Source: Luidia sarsii (Eukaryota; Echinodermata; Asteroidea; Paxillosida; Luidiidae). Taken from it: DNA of 64,000 bases. Under the pieces are notes generated by a model that saw nothing but the letters and a program-made list of their open reading frames with translations, ran no database searches and was not told where the DNA came from. Positions 37,217 through 47,991 of this stretch are shown here, one piece after another (position 1 is the stretch's first letter; each line of letters opens with the position of its first letter). Where the stretch lies: contig OX465108.1 of the NCBI GenBank assembly GCA_949987565.1, positions 473,501 through 537,500 on the forward strand, written 5' to 3'. The position numbers were made by a program, and so were the translations under genes.

Positions 37217-39899
37217 AGTTTTATTTGTTTGATTACAGTATTACAGATGCGTCAGGGGTCCATTGGCCAAAAGAAGTGAGAAAAAATGAACCAAAAGCTA
37301 GCAATACAAACAAGAAGGGGTCCACTCTTTGGAGATCTTAGAGCAGGGTTTGAAATTCCTTGTGATAATACTCCATTGGGAACTTATGTGACTTAAATTT
37401 TGAAAAAAAAGACAAGATCAGATTAATCAACATGTAGAAAATCCAGTTGAAACTGTATGTGACAGAGAATATCTAGCAATTGTAAATATTGTGGTTAAAA
37501 TGAAGACCTATAATATCCCATCTCTCTGTTTTCAGACCCAGCAGAAACTACAGACAAACACACAAACCTAATCTCATTTGTAATGTTTTTTCTTTCATTA
37601 ATTTAAGTTCAATTGAAGCCTATTCACTATTAGAAATCCTGCAATCCTGTGTAACGAGAAAGACTATGCAAGAAGCAAAAATGCAGTGAGGATTGATCCA
37701 TACCGGGCTGAGGATCCAGCCCACCTACACACAGGTTCTGCAGACTGCAAGAGTATGACGCACAGCACGGGTCTCACGGTGGGGACAAAATATGAAAACA
37801 CAAATATTAACTTGTTAGTGAGCACCTCAGTGGTCAGAGTCGATATAATTGCATTTTTATGATCCCTGGGAGTGTCCGTCGAATAGCTACACGGCACGGC
37901 AGGGGAACCATGGGGCCATTGGACAAAAACAAAACAACAGGTTGGGAAGTCTTCCTAGGAATTGGAAGTAAGTTCCCCACATAACCCATGAGGACTAAAG
38001 GGTCCTTGTGAACTATGTCCAAGGGTTCAACCTCACGCAAGTACCATGGTCCAGTCAGTCCACATCAGTATTGATTTTTCCCAATAGACCCCCTGGGGCA
38101 AATAAGGCCAGAATTGAATCTGAAGCGAAATTTGATTTGCAGCGATCAAATTGATGAGTTGTAAATGGATTAGTATCCATTGATTGGCTGTCTGTGACTG
38201 AGACCTAACAGATGGCAAGAGAGATCTCGTTGGACACTGCTAATTCCACTCTGGAATTTCAAGTTGATGAGAGACTCAAAGAAAATTAGAGTCAAAGTTT
38301 TGGGCTTCCCCTTTTCTCAGCATGAGTCGATTTCTGAGAGAGAAAATCTGTCATGCAGTCCATCAAATTGAAAGGTTCTGAAAGGGAAGGGAGGAACTAA
38401 TGGAATGGCATCACTATCTTTGATGAAAGTGGCGGGTTGTGACCTAAAAACCACTTCTTACAAAAAACACCTTCTGACTTGTCATAAGTTTTACATGTCT
38501 GGGTAGAATTCAAGAAATTTCATACTGAGCAACTTGTGCAATCATAGGCCTATATACATTGCTCAGCAATGCAGCATGCGTTGTTTGCATGAAAGTCACC
38601 ATTGTGTGGATTTTTTACTCAAAGACCTAAGGCAAACAAAGCCTGTTAAATATTCTTTCACACAATACTGGGTTGGATACAATTTGGATCTCAACGCAAT
38701 TTTTTCCCACCGTGTTTTTCCCAATTCCTTATTGCATTTGGCCAAAGTCGACTTCGAGCATCTTAAACTTGTGGAGAATGTGAAACAGGTGTTCTTGTGG
38801 TCAACTGACTGCAAGGTGACACAAGGTGGCCTTACACCCATTCCCTAGATGCATGTAGAACCCAATGCCATCCTCACTTTGACAAGGGGGCTGCAATCTC
38901 TACAAAGTCAATATCCAGGTGACCAAACAGATGAAAGATGAAAAGATGAAAAGCTAGGCTAACTTAGTGCAATGATAATCGTCCTTTTCAGGTGTCTTTG
39001 AAGTTTGATGAACATTGCAGTGAAACCATCTGGAAAAATTTCAGCTGTCTAGCATCATTTTCATCTTGAGTCAGCCTTCTACAGTGGGCAATCAAACTTA
39101 TTCGCTCGTAAAAAGTTTGGAATCTGTAATCTGTTTATTCTGAGAAAAGAATTGACCTAATTCTGACTGATTACTGCAGGTTTGGTGCTGTTTGTACTTC
39201 CCGACATCCCACTGGTACTTTCTAAAGAGGTCAGATAATCCCTCTTCTCAGAAAAGTATTAAATCCTATCAACAAACCAGTGACAGAAGGCCGTTTGGCA
39301 ACTCACCAGAAAAAGCAATGGGCATGAAGGAAATGGAAAAGGTCTAGTTCTGTGAGTGGGTCAGTACAACCAGCTGCCTGATGCCAGGATAGTATGGCTT
39401 GGTGTCAACACACTATTATGCAAAACATCAAAATATAAACCCCACTGTGATTTATGTACCTCTCAGTGGGGTATTGCTAAAGGTAAAAAAGCTCTTACAC
39501 AAAAGATACAATAGTGTGTTGAAGCACTCCCATTCCTGATACATTGTGATTTCATGCGATAACTTTTTTTTTCAGAGAAATTCTTCCATGATTTATGACC
39601 ACTGACAGGGAGCATTTGGCAATATCTGAACAAACTTGAATAGAGCTTTCAAGGTCAAGCTAATTATGCCCCTAATTTGCTTCAAACAAGTCATTTGACT
39701 GATGGAATCAGTGGTAAGGCCTTGGTCAAATCTCACTCCTTCCTGAGGTCTGAGTCAGGGAGATAAGATGATCAGGAACCATCTTATCTTTCATCTCAGC
39801 TCACCCCCCTCCCTTCCATAGCGGGGATCTAAATCACCACTCAGCCAAGTCTAACATTGACAGGGACCTGTTGTAAGAGGACATGTCTCAGAGTTCACT

Positions 39900-39985
39900 C
39901 CATGCAATTAGCATACTAAGGTAATTAACTAGGTAATTAACATACTAATTAACATAGTAGTTAATTAATGCTAGGCAATTAGCAT
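39900..39985. other. AT-rich segment with repeated TTAATTA/TAATTA words
   Basis: GCAATTAGCAT occurs at both edges (about 39904 and 39978) and three GGTAATTAAC or CTAATTAACATA units lie between. The TAATTA core is the generic homeodomain site, but the arrangement could also be a degenerate tandem repeat. Confidence 0.45.
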
Positions 39986-40240
39986 GATACAGCATATTAC
40001 AAATACACATGTAAGTTGCAATCAATATTGGCCTCCTATTGACAGATTTTCAATTATTCACAAATCAGTCAAGCGAGGGCAGCACACTACATCTGGCTGA
40101 ATCTCCATTTATGAAGATAGGCCATTTACAACTACACAAGACTCCATTCCTTGCCTCATGCAATTTATCAAAATCCCATTCAAATCAGTTTACTCTCGAT
40201 AGCTTCAATGCAGAATAGTAAAGATTTGGTAGTCCCTATG

Positions 40241-40320
40241 ATTTGACTGGACCAGGACTTGAATCCAAGAGTATGTAAAGTATGTAAAGCTAGAGGTTTC
40301 AGCTTCAGGCCCAGTCAAAT
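40241..40320. repeat. Inverted pair of SINE ends
   Basis: ATTTGACTGGACCAGGACTT at the left and TTCAGGCCCAGTCAAAT at the right are reverse-complement SINE ends separated by about 40 bases that include a GTATGTAAA duplication. In the transcript this would fold into a hairpin about 60 nt downstream of the exon 4 donor. Confidence 0.55.
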
Positions 40321-40381
40321 GATTTCCAATTAATTTAATTGCTTTATTCTATAAAGAAATGGATATCTTTGGGTTACTGAC

Positions 40382-40515
40382 CTTACACATTCCATCCACA
40401 CAGATGTCTGTAGTTGAGGAGTTTCTGCACTGAGTGCCATCTACCACTTTATCAGCGAGTTTGGCAAAGAAATTAGATCCCAAAGCTCTGCAGTTGAGCT
40501 CACACAAGTTTGGCT
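40382..40515 (-). CDS. Exon 4: Cys-rich module
   Basis: Two bases plus 44 codons. It contains PNLCELNCRALG, DKVVDGTQCR and ICVDGMCK, the core of the ADAMTS/ADAMTSL Cys-rich region (CEL.CR, V.DGT.C, ICV.G.C). The acceptor is TCATCCCTATTCAG and the donor is TGTAAG/GTCAGT, in phase 0. The first two bases AG join the G left by exon 3 to give Glu, making the natural sequence YKEPNLCELNC. An NSS sequon lies mid-exon. It is separated from exon 5 by a 36.7-kb intron, yet phase and domain order match exactly. Confidence 0.92.
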
Positions 40516-41181
40516 CTGAATAGGGATGAGACAAGTCCAAAAAGCATTCTGCCATGTGAATCAGAATGTGTTACCATAAATAAAATGTGACGATGGAAAA
40601 CCATAAGATGTTGGTGACAGTGAGTTCCGTTTAGTTTAACCTCTTATCTGTGGTAGAAAGCCAAGGCAACCAAGAGTTGGGAAATGATCAACTTATAATT
40701 TGTCTAAAAATCCAATCGATTATCAAAATAATGGTCAAACCATTTTTTTTTACTGCTCTACCAAAATCTCAAGCAAAAAGGTTGAAGTCTGGTTAAACTG
40801 GTAAAACTAAGGATTATTGGTACTTTTGATAGACTTGTGTATAATCCTTGGTTATGTAGCTTGAAGTTTAATCTCCATTTTTGCAACCTCAGTTGAGTAG
40901 ATAGTTTGGCTAATTTCCCCCTAAAAAACTTAAACGTGATTTTCCCAAAACCAATTTACCACATTTCTTCTGTTCATATACCTTCTCTTCCTTTTTTCAA
41001 TAATCATGCCAGATTATGCATTTCAATCTTCCCATTTCCCACATTCAGTCTTAAACTTGATTTATTGTAAAATGTATCTGTGGAGTAGCCTTCACAAACT
41101 CCTGATTAAAAATCTATCAGGGAATAGACCTAATTAGGATTTAATTAACAAACAAAGGACAAACTGACGGGGACCTTTTGA

Positions 41182-41240
41182 ACAAATTGAAAAATTGGCA
41201 AAGAAAAGTTTGACTGGACCAGGACTTAAACCTATGCTGC
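41182..41240 (-). repeat. tRNA-derived SINE, 3' fragment in intron 3
   Basis: AAATTGGCAAAGAAAAGTTTG followed by ACTGGACCAGGACTTAAACC matches the tail and B box. The copy breaks off at a CpG-containing unique sequence, close to the point where composition changes. Confidence 0.65.
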
Positions 41241-41339
41241 CGGGTATCGCCAGGATTACATTTTTATTACCAACAGAGGGCGCTGTAACATTTCTATGGC
41301 AGAGCTCTCCTATTCCGTCCAAGAGCGATTAGATTAGTA

Positions 41340-41692
41340 ATCATTCGGTTCGGCCGGGTCGATCCGGTTGGGTTCGCTCGGATTCTGTCGGGTTCGGTCG
41401 GGTTCGGTCGGGTTCGGTTTGGTTTGGTCGGGTTCGGTCGGGTTCTGTCGGGTTCGGTTTGGTTTGGTCGGGTTCGGTCGGGTTCGGTCGGGTTCTGTCG
41501 GGTTCGGTTTGGTTTGGTCGGGTTCGGTCTGGTTCGGTTGGGTTCGGTTGGTTCGGTCGGGTTCTGTCGGGTTCGGTCTGGTTCGGTTGGGTACGATTGG
41601 TTCGGTCGGGTTCGGTTTGGTTTGGTCGGGTTCGGTCTGGTTCGGTTGGGTTCGGTTAGGTTCGGTTGGGTTGGGTCTGATCTGTTCTGTTC
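41340..41692. repeat. (GGTTCGGTCG)n-type array, about 350 bp, CpG-dense
   Basis: Units of 10-15 bases built from GGTTCGG, GTCGG, GGTTTGG and TTCTGTCGG. It begins within about 25 bases of the exon 3 donor, inside intron 3. On the gene strand it reads CCGAACCCGACCG; the N-P-T-E-P frames it creates are not coding. Confidence 0.95.
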
Positions 41693-41716
41693 CGATGAAT
41701 GGCCAGCTCATCTCAC

Positions 41717-41841
41717 CTTTGTATATCGTAGTCCACTGATAGTGCTTCCCCATCAGCGGCGTTTCGTTGTGACTTTCGCACTGCTCTTGTCTGAAATCCG
41801 CGCTGTCTGGACAGGGCTGAGAATAGAAGCAAATCCCCCGA
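41717..41841 (-). CDS. Exon 3: end of TSP1 and start of Cys-rich module
   Basis: One base plus 41 codons plus one base. It starts RGICFYSQPCP, the closing C....QPCP of a TSP1, then DFRQEQCESHN and KHYQW, the junction found in ADAMTS and ADAMTSL proteins between TSP1 and the Cys-rich domain (DFR..QC...N...Y.W). The acceptor at 41843-41842 (GGTAG) has a modest pyrimidine tract; I preferred it to a better-looking tract 25 bases further on (TATTCTCAG) because only this one matches the phase left by exon 2 and keeps the GIC cysteine. The donor is AAAG/GTGAGA. The TSP1 assembled from exons 2 and 3 shows five of the usual six cysteines. An NET glycosylation sequon is present. Confidence 0.9.
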
Positions 41842-42576
41842 CTACCGTTACACCGAATAGGATTCAAATCGGCTTGGAGTTCGTTCCAAATATTAATAAT
41901 GGCTCGTTGTGATTTCAATGTGCTTTGTTATTTTTGTTGGGGGGGGGGGCTAACATCCAGAACAGACGTTCACGTAGTATCTGGTTATCTGGAAGGTTGG
42001 GATTCTACGTACAAGGACGACGTGGGGGCAGGACCAACATGTCTTCTGAGAATAACGATCTACTGGGGAACCGTGTCGGTTCAAGGAGTAATGATCGTGT
42101 TTGGCAGCCTCTACTCTTTCATCCTGAAATACTGAAGCACGACTCGATCTCAAGTACGAGTTGCCAACGTCATGAAACCACACCAAGATCCCGGCCCTAT
42201 ACTCACCTCTGCATTGCACAGTTTATATTGCTTATAGAGACCCACACAGTGTGTGCTTTCTCTCAGTTCTCCCCTACGACAAAAAAGACAGAAGATTGGG
42301 GTATTAAATTAAGCAAAATGAAATTACCATGAAGTCCACGGGAGGATCATTTGAGTCTTCCTCTACCGGAAAGGGAAATTAGGAGTGGGAAAAGAGGGAT
42401 TAGTGGAAGCGAACGATAAACCAGCTGGATAAAAGAAAGGGTTCTTTTCATTAAAATCTCATTAAATAATTTCAGTCGCACAAATTCAGTTGCTTGACAA
42501 AGTAAAAGCCAAAAAAGTCGCACGGCATGAAATCTTTAATGCTTGGAGAGTTGTGTGAAATTCCATGTCGTGTTCT

Positions 42577-42640
42577 TGCTTTGCCTTTTAGAAAGATCCT
42601 GCCAGGATGGAAACATCACCGGCCATCAATTTCTCGTCAT
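42577..42640 (+). repeat. Dispersed hairpin element, plus copy
   Basis: TTTGCCTTTTAGAAAGATCC, TGCCAGGATGGAAACATCACCGGCC. The stem is GATCCTG/CAGGATG, a different base composition from other copies but still paired over most positions. Confidence 0.65.
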
Positions 42641-45237
42641 TTTCTTTTCATTCATTTTTCAAAATTAAAGCTGAAATAGACTAAGGCGGCGTCTGTGTGT
42701 GCGTAGACCTAGCCCTAGATTCATTTTGAAGATGCGTTACTTGAACGCACTCAGCAAAAATCACCGAGCGAAAATTCCAAATAGCGCCCTCACACGACAG
42801 ACCGTGACACATCAAACTCTTTGCTCTGCTATGTCACCGTCTATGGCGTTTCGATGACCAGCGGTTTTCATATCTGACTGCATCGCCTCCATGACGGGAT
42901 GCAAAGGGTGTGGATGGGACTACACCAACGTGTCTGGTAATAAGGTATCAAAGGTTGCCCATAATGGGTAATCAGACTGCCAGCAATGCGAGCAAATCCG
43001 GTCAGAAAAGACACCCAACCTTCCGCTTAATCCCCTGCCCAGCCTAAGTCCACTATTTATAATGCTGTACCAAGCTAATGAAAACTGACACTGTGAGGCT
43101 GGGTGGAGTGCTGACCGTTTGTGTGAGAGCTCGGATAAAGGTGATCTAGTTGAAGGGAAGGCTTGAGAGTAATCCGGGTACTATCCATTGACGTCATCGC
43201 CGGCCATGCACGACTCTCGCTTACGTCACACGTGCGTCTCGTGACCTTCAGACGCTTTGTTGCACCAATCCAAGGACTTCAAGACTCACGATGGCATATC
43301 AAGTCTCGCTTATTCTTATCGGGTTGGAAATGACACCATTGTTAACTTTGCACTTAAGAATGACTTGTTTTGTTTATGTTTGATAATCAAGTCGAAAAGT
43401 GCTTAGGCTTCTTCCATCACAGACATAGACCTAGGACAATAGGCCTCCCTAGGCCCATTGTATTATCCTCAGGACGTATCAGGATGCAAAACCAGGGGTT
43501 CATGGAAGCCGCCATGTTGGGAAAGTGCGGGAAATATTTTCGGTCATTCAATGAAATAAACAGATGGAAAATGTTGCTTTTAAAATAGGAATAAAATATC
43601 GACATCTTTGTTATAAATAGACATCCGCCTCATTCTTATTTTTATTTCAGTGGCGTACGGTATGCTTCAAGCTTCACTCTTAGCCAAAGATGACTTGTTA
43701 TGTTTTCGCGCCAAAACTCACTGAGATGGAATGTTGAGTGGAAAACCTCACGAGGCAGAGGTATATGGAATCACAATGTTTAAAGTTGGAGATGAGGTAA
43801 TACACCGTGGAATATGCGGTGACTGTAACAAGTCGGATTCGGTTATCTGTCTCATAATCATTTTTTCCTTCAATTAGCAAGATAATTGTCTAAAATTATT
43901 TCAATTGGCTGAAGCACGATATCGCATATAATCAACTCTTCCAAATAATAATCCTTTTCATCGAGATAATCGCAACAAAAGGCGTGCTATGCCAACCGAT
44001 GGCTTCATGTAGGACTATTGGGACGCACTTCTTGGCACAAACCCAAGGCAACGATCTCTCATCACTTCGTTCAACCTCTCTCTCTGAAATCACTTCAACT
44101 GCATGCGTCAAACTCCTCAGAGGAATTCCATCCGCCCACTTCACTGGACTCCATGCATTTCATTCAAGAGGCTCACCGCTCACATGAAATTGGTGGAGAT
44201 TCGACAGAAATGCCAGAAGAATGCAGGAAGCGTCCTGGCAGACGCGGCGTGTTGCAGGCGTTACTGACCCTAACTGACCCGGGGCATACCGGCGGGATGA
44301 GCCCGTGGCGCCGCTGGTAACTCGGGGGAAAACTGACACTTGGATCGCTACCAGAGACACTTTGATTCGTTGAAGATTCTCGAGGTCTAGGACAAACACT
44401 TCGCCTAATTTTAGGTCCATTAATCTTGGACCGACATCAAGTCGGTTATCCAAACAGAACGAGAGCTCAGTCGGAAAAGTATTGTTAACATGGACACAGG
44501 CACAGATGGAAAACGCCTGCATGCAAAAAGGATTGAGTGGTCTCACGGATTATTGCATGAATGAAGGTTAAAATTAGCACTGTGTTTCTTTGCTTCCAAA
44601 ATAAATAATAGTTCTATTCGTCGTTAGAGACCTCTTTCATGATTTCTAAAGTTCTCCTGCATGAATATACCAGAACAGTTTTTACGGACTGAAAAGATAG
44701 GTTGCTAGTAGATCATTCCTTTAAATTTTGCCACATGCAAAACTGGAGCATCGCAAGGTACTTGGATTACAACTTCGTTGCCAGCTCGTGGTGTCTGTTT
44801 TTTCTCAGCACCTTTCTGACACTTCGATCTAGTTCATAACCAAGCTGCTAAATTTAGCTACCCATATACCGAGCCACGATCCACCGTGCTTACAGTATTA
44901 CGGTTGAGACCTACATTCCCTGGATGATAATCCGTCCCTGAGACCAGACAAGATTCACGGGAGATCATTGCCTTAGCGCGTCTAAGCTGGCTTCGGTAAG
45001 GGGGAAATGAACGAGTCGCCACGGTAGACCAGTCTGGGTGTAGCACGGTGCCTGGCAATGATGCAACTAGCTGCTGCTATAGCAGTTGGCTTGCATGATG
45101 GAATAATAGTTCTGAGTATGATTGAAAGAAGAGCCAGTAACTCCAGATAATGGGGTAATGTGGTTACACCACCTATAATCTATTATCGGGAATAAGTAAG
45201 GCTGGTATATAATTATACTCCACGTTTCAATCAGTGT

Positions 45238-45489
45238 ATGCTCTACCCACCACTATTCCTCCTCATCCATAACTCCACTCACCTCCAACTTATTCCAAGC
45301 TCCTGCCTCTTCAGCCTCCATACGTCCCTCTCACCCTCTCACGCCTCACCACCCCCATCTATCCTCGCCAATCACCTCATCAACCTCATCCCCAAACCAC
45401 CCATAGCCTCACTCATACCCATCCCATCCACGACCATCATCACCTCATCAACCTCACAGCATCACCTACCACCTCTCCCTCCTCCTCAC
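45238..45489. repeat. CA/CT-rich, G-depleted tract beside exon 2
   Basis: About 250 bases with almost no G on the plus strand (CTCATCAACCTCATCCCCAA-type words, CACCTC, CATCACC). In the pre-mRNA it is a G/A/U-rich tract starting at the exon 2 donor. Confidence 0.75.
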
Positions 45490-45623
45490 CTATTGCCGTG
45501 ACTTCTCATGAGGCAGACCCTGGTCTGTGCGGCTACTCCACCTCCACACGTCCTTGAGCACGCCGACCATGACCCCCACTCTCCCCAGTAAGACATGACA
45601 GTAGGTCTGCTCAAACCCCTTCT
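45490..45623 (-). CDS. Exon 2: thrombospondin type-1 repeat core
   Basis: This exon encodes 44 complete codons plus two bases. The start is [12 protein letters not shown], followed by the unmistakable TSP1 signature [18 protein letters not shown] and then TRVC. WxxW is the tryptophan C-mannosylation motif, and CSRTCG fits the Cxx(S/T)CG consensus for POFUT2 O-fucosylation. The acceptor is a long pyrimidine tract ending in CTTGACAG (45624-45630), and the donor is AATAG/GTGAGG at 45490. The last two bases (AG) combine with the first base of exon 3 to make Ser, so the TSP1 continues without a break. The predicted start is phase 0 and accepts exon 1 directly. Confidence 0.9.
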
Positions 45624-46111
45624 CTGTCAAGATAAAAGAACAGGAAAAAGATAAAAGTACAATAATTATTACTGAATAGGGCACTAAAGGACACTGAAGA
45701 ACTCGGCAAGGTTTCCTTTCAGATAAGACACCTCCAATCCCTCTATTCCAATCCCAACAGGCTTAAACACAAATCGACATGATTGCCTCCTGACCTGGAA
45801 TTCTTCCCGGTTACCGTGACAACGGTTTGAGCTTAACCTCATGACTTCACGAGGAAGGTGGTGTGGTCCAGCAGCCCGCATATAGCAGACGTCTATGACT
45901 TGGTATAATTAGTGAGCACTGGCTAGCTGTGATTGCGACTTGTACTCGATCAAACCAATCTCGTGGATCACCGGTACTTAACTCCACTCCCAAAAATATT
46001 CCTGAATTTCAGCGACCTTTGCAGTTAAAGATGAAGCACTGGATTCTCATGAGATAGGAAGCAATGTACAATAACAGCAGTTTGGAATATTGGACAGTCA
46101 ATATGAAGCAC

Positions 46112-46185
46112 TTTCTTTCTTTGAGAAAGGTCCTGCTAAATCGAAACGTCAGGCCCTCCTAATTGTTGATAATTATTCGCATTTT
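46112..46185 (+). repeat. Dispersed hairpin element, plus copy
   Basis: TTTGAGAAAGGTCCTGCTAA, then ATCGAAACGTCAGGCCCTCC. One arm of the stem has lost two bases. Confidence 0.7.
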
Positions 46186-47065
46186 GGTTAAAAGGGACTT
46201 TTTTTCCATTGAAACAGGAACTGGCGACGTCCAGTTCTGTGGTACCTCGATTTCAACAGTGTTAACTGAAGCGAAAGTTTTTTTCCTATGTTCATGAAAT
46301 AATGTATGGTGTTTGTACGCATCCCAGTCGTTTCAGTCCTGAACTGACTGAGTGAATAGCGCCCCCTGTTGTTCAAAGTCAGCTGGCAGCTTTGCGGGAC
46401 TTCCAAATCAAATTGTTTTATTTCCTTTCCAGTTTCACTAAGGGTACGACGACAGAGGAAGTCCCACCGGCCCCGTGGGATTTGAAATAGATGTTTGGCT
46501 TTTACATTACACCAAATTTGGAAATAAAATAAAGACGTAAACAAGTGCTTAAACGCGTAAAGTCAAATTGCAGACTATCTACGAATCGAACAGATATTGG
46601 ATTTTGTTTCTGTGTAGTAGAAGAAATAATGTGAAGATAACTGAGTGCCATGTACATTTTCTTATGGGTCTAGGTCCTATGCTGTGAGGAACAACCTTAT
46701 ACAATTGGTTCCCATAGTTACGGGGCGGGATTTACTCGTTCCCTGTTTATAGAAAGCGGTCGGCAAACGCCTGCCCAAACAAACATGGCGTCACCTCTTG
46801 ATCGTTCGGTCAGAGAGTGCCTTTGGTCATTCGTCAATCTTGGGTCTACAAAAGAGGGGGTGAAAGCGCTGTCGCTTCACCAATTTTAGAAATAAATCTA
46901 CGCACAGATGTCAACCTCCGTGGTAGTCACACAACCTGTCGCTCAATAAGCACTCCACAGTGACGTTAAATCAACACGACCATTTTGGCCTGTGAGAAAC
47001 GTGTCTTGGGTATATGTTTTGCTTTACGATCTAGAGCACAGTTAATTTTGCTCTGCCTAGTCATT

Positions 47066-47316
47066 TTAGAGAGGGAGAGACAGAGAGAGGAACAGGTAGT
47101 GGGAGACAGAGAGATGGAGGGAAAAGAGAGGGAGATATATGGAGACACAGACACAGAGAGGTACTATAGAGAGAAAGGTTGGAAGAGAGAGGGGAGATGG
47201 AGAGAGTAACATACAGATAAAGGCCATGAGGGGAGGGAGAGAGAGACGGAGAGGGAGAAATAAGGAGAAGGAAAGACAAATACAGACAGAGAAACTGAGA
47301 GACAGTGAGAAACCCA
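47066..47316. repeat. GA-rich microsatellite
   Basis: Degenerate GAGAGA/GGGAGA tract, about 250 bp, plus-strand purine. Confidence 0.9.
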
Positions 47317-47908
47317 CAGACCAGGTCTTGGGTCCACGATATAGACCATAATAATTACAGGTGACTTCATGTCAAATTACGATCCGTTTAAATTGTTGGA
47401 TATGCCGTTATTAATTCGATTGAGGTCAAAAGTCACGAAGAATGCAACTACGGAATCAGACATTCACGCTGCTGCATCTCATGGAGTGATAATACCTGTG
47501 AGGATCTCTGGCATGGAATACAAGCATTCCTATGATTAGTCATAAGTATATCACGTGCATGGACAGCTAGATCTATGATGGACAGTGGGATGAGCTCGCT
47601 TCTTCCCCTAAAGGATGCGCCCAATCAGTACGACACGTGGGAATCATTAGCTGAATACCCACGGGCTTAATCCAAGGAACAACTCCTGTCTCTGCCGCGT
47701 CTGTAGTATAGTAGGCTAGACGATTTGAGTGGCTTAATTAAGATGGACGTTTTGTTTCAACAAACACTCAAACCTTGACGAATATCAAAAACGGTGTAAG
47801 ACGAGTTTACGGTGTGGTTGTATGCCGGCACAATATTCTCAAGCGCAGTAAAATGAGAAAATTGATTCTGGACTATCAGGCATACTGGCATAATTAAAAA
47901 AAAAATGA

Positions 47909-47991
47909 AAAATTGGCAAAGAAAACTTTGACTGGACCGGGACTTGAACCCGGGACCTCTGGATTAACGTACCAGTGCTCTTCCATCTGAG
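47909..47991 (-). repeat. tRNA-derived SINE, copy
   Basis: Same family as the 28.1-kb copy: CCGGGTTCAAGTCCCGGTCC followed by AGTCAAAGTTTTCTTTGCC. The A box side (TCAGATGGAAGAGCACTGG) is present and the extreme 5' end is missing. Confidence 0.8.

Larger units (their letters stand above)
3705..40381 (-). other. Intron 4, 36.7 kb, CpG-poor and repeat-rich
   Basis: This intron separates Cys-rich exons 4 and 5. Apart from the candidate alternative first exon near 28.5 kb it has no convincing coding sequence on either strand. It holds six large microsatellites, several tRNA-derived SINE fragments, about thirteen copies of the short hairpin repeat, eight of the twelve TACATGTA octamers (others lie in introns 5 and 7), and long stretches of apparently unique sequence, for example 4.0-7.4, 12.4-13.4, 22-25.6, 26.2-27.9 and 35.1-37.1 kb, where I see nothing specific. 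Confidence 0.85.
40516..41716 (-). other. Intron 3, mostly simple repeat and a SINE fragment
   Basis: A 1.2-kb intron. Its first 380 bases (transcript order) are almost entirely the TTCGGTCGGG-type array; a SINE fragment (41182-41240) follows, then AT-rich unique sequence up to the exon 4 acceptor. The change in CpG density falls within it. Confidence 0.88.
41842..45489 (-). other. Intron 2
   Basis: A 3.6-kb CpG-rich intron. It contains one hairpin repeat (42577-42625) and a CA/CT-rich strand-asymmetric tract (45238-45489) next to the exon 2 donor. The open frames seen here (for example 41925-42332 plus, 44160-44546 minus) have no recognisable domains. Confidence 0.85.

Noticed and set aside
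41334..41740. NPTEP-type and GSVGF-type repeat frames that run into the exon 3 region
   Set aside because: Created by the GGTTCGG array. The only coding part is exon 3, which ends at the donor at 41717.
41717..41816. Alternative exon 3 acceptor with a better pyrimidine tract (TTCTATTCTCAG)
   Set aside because: It would start in phase 0, which does not fit exon 2 (phase 2), and would remove the GIC cysteine of the TSP1.
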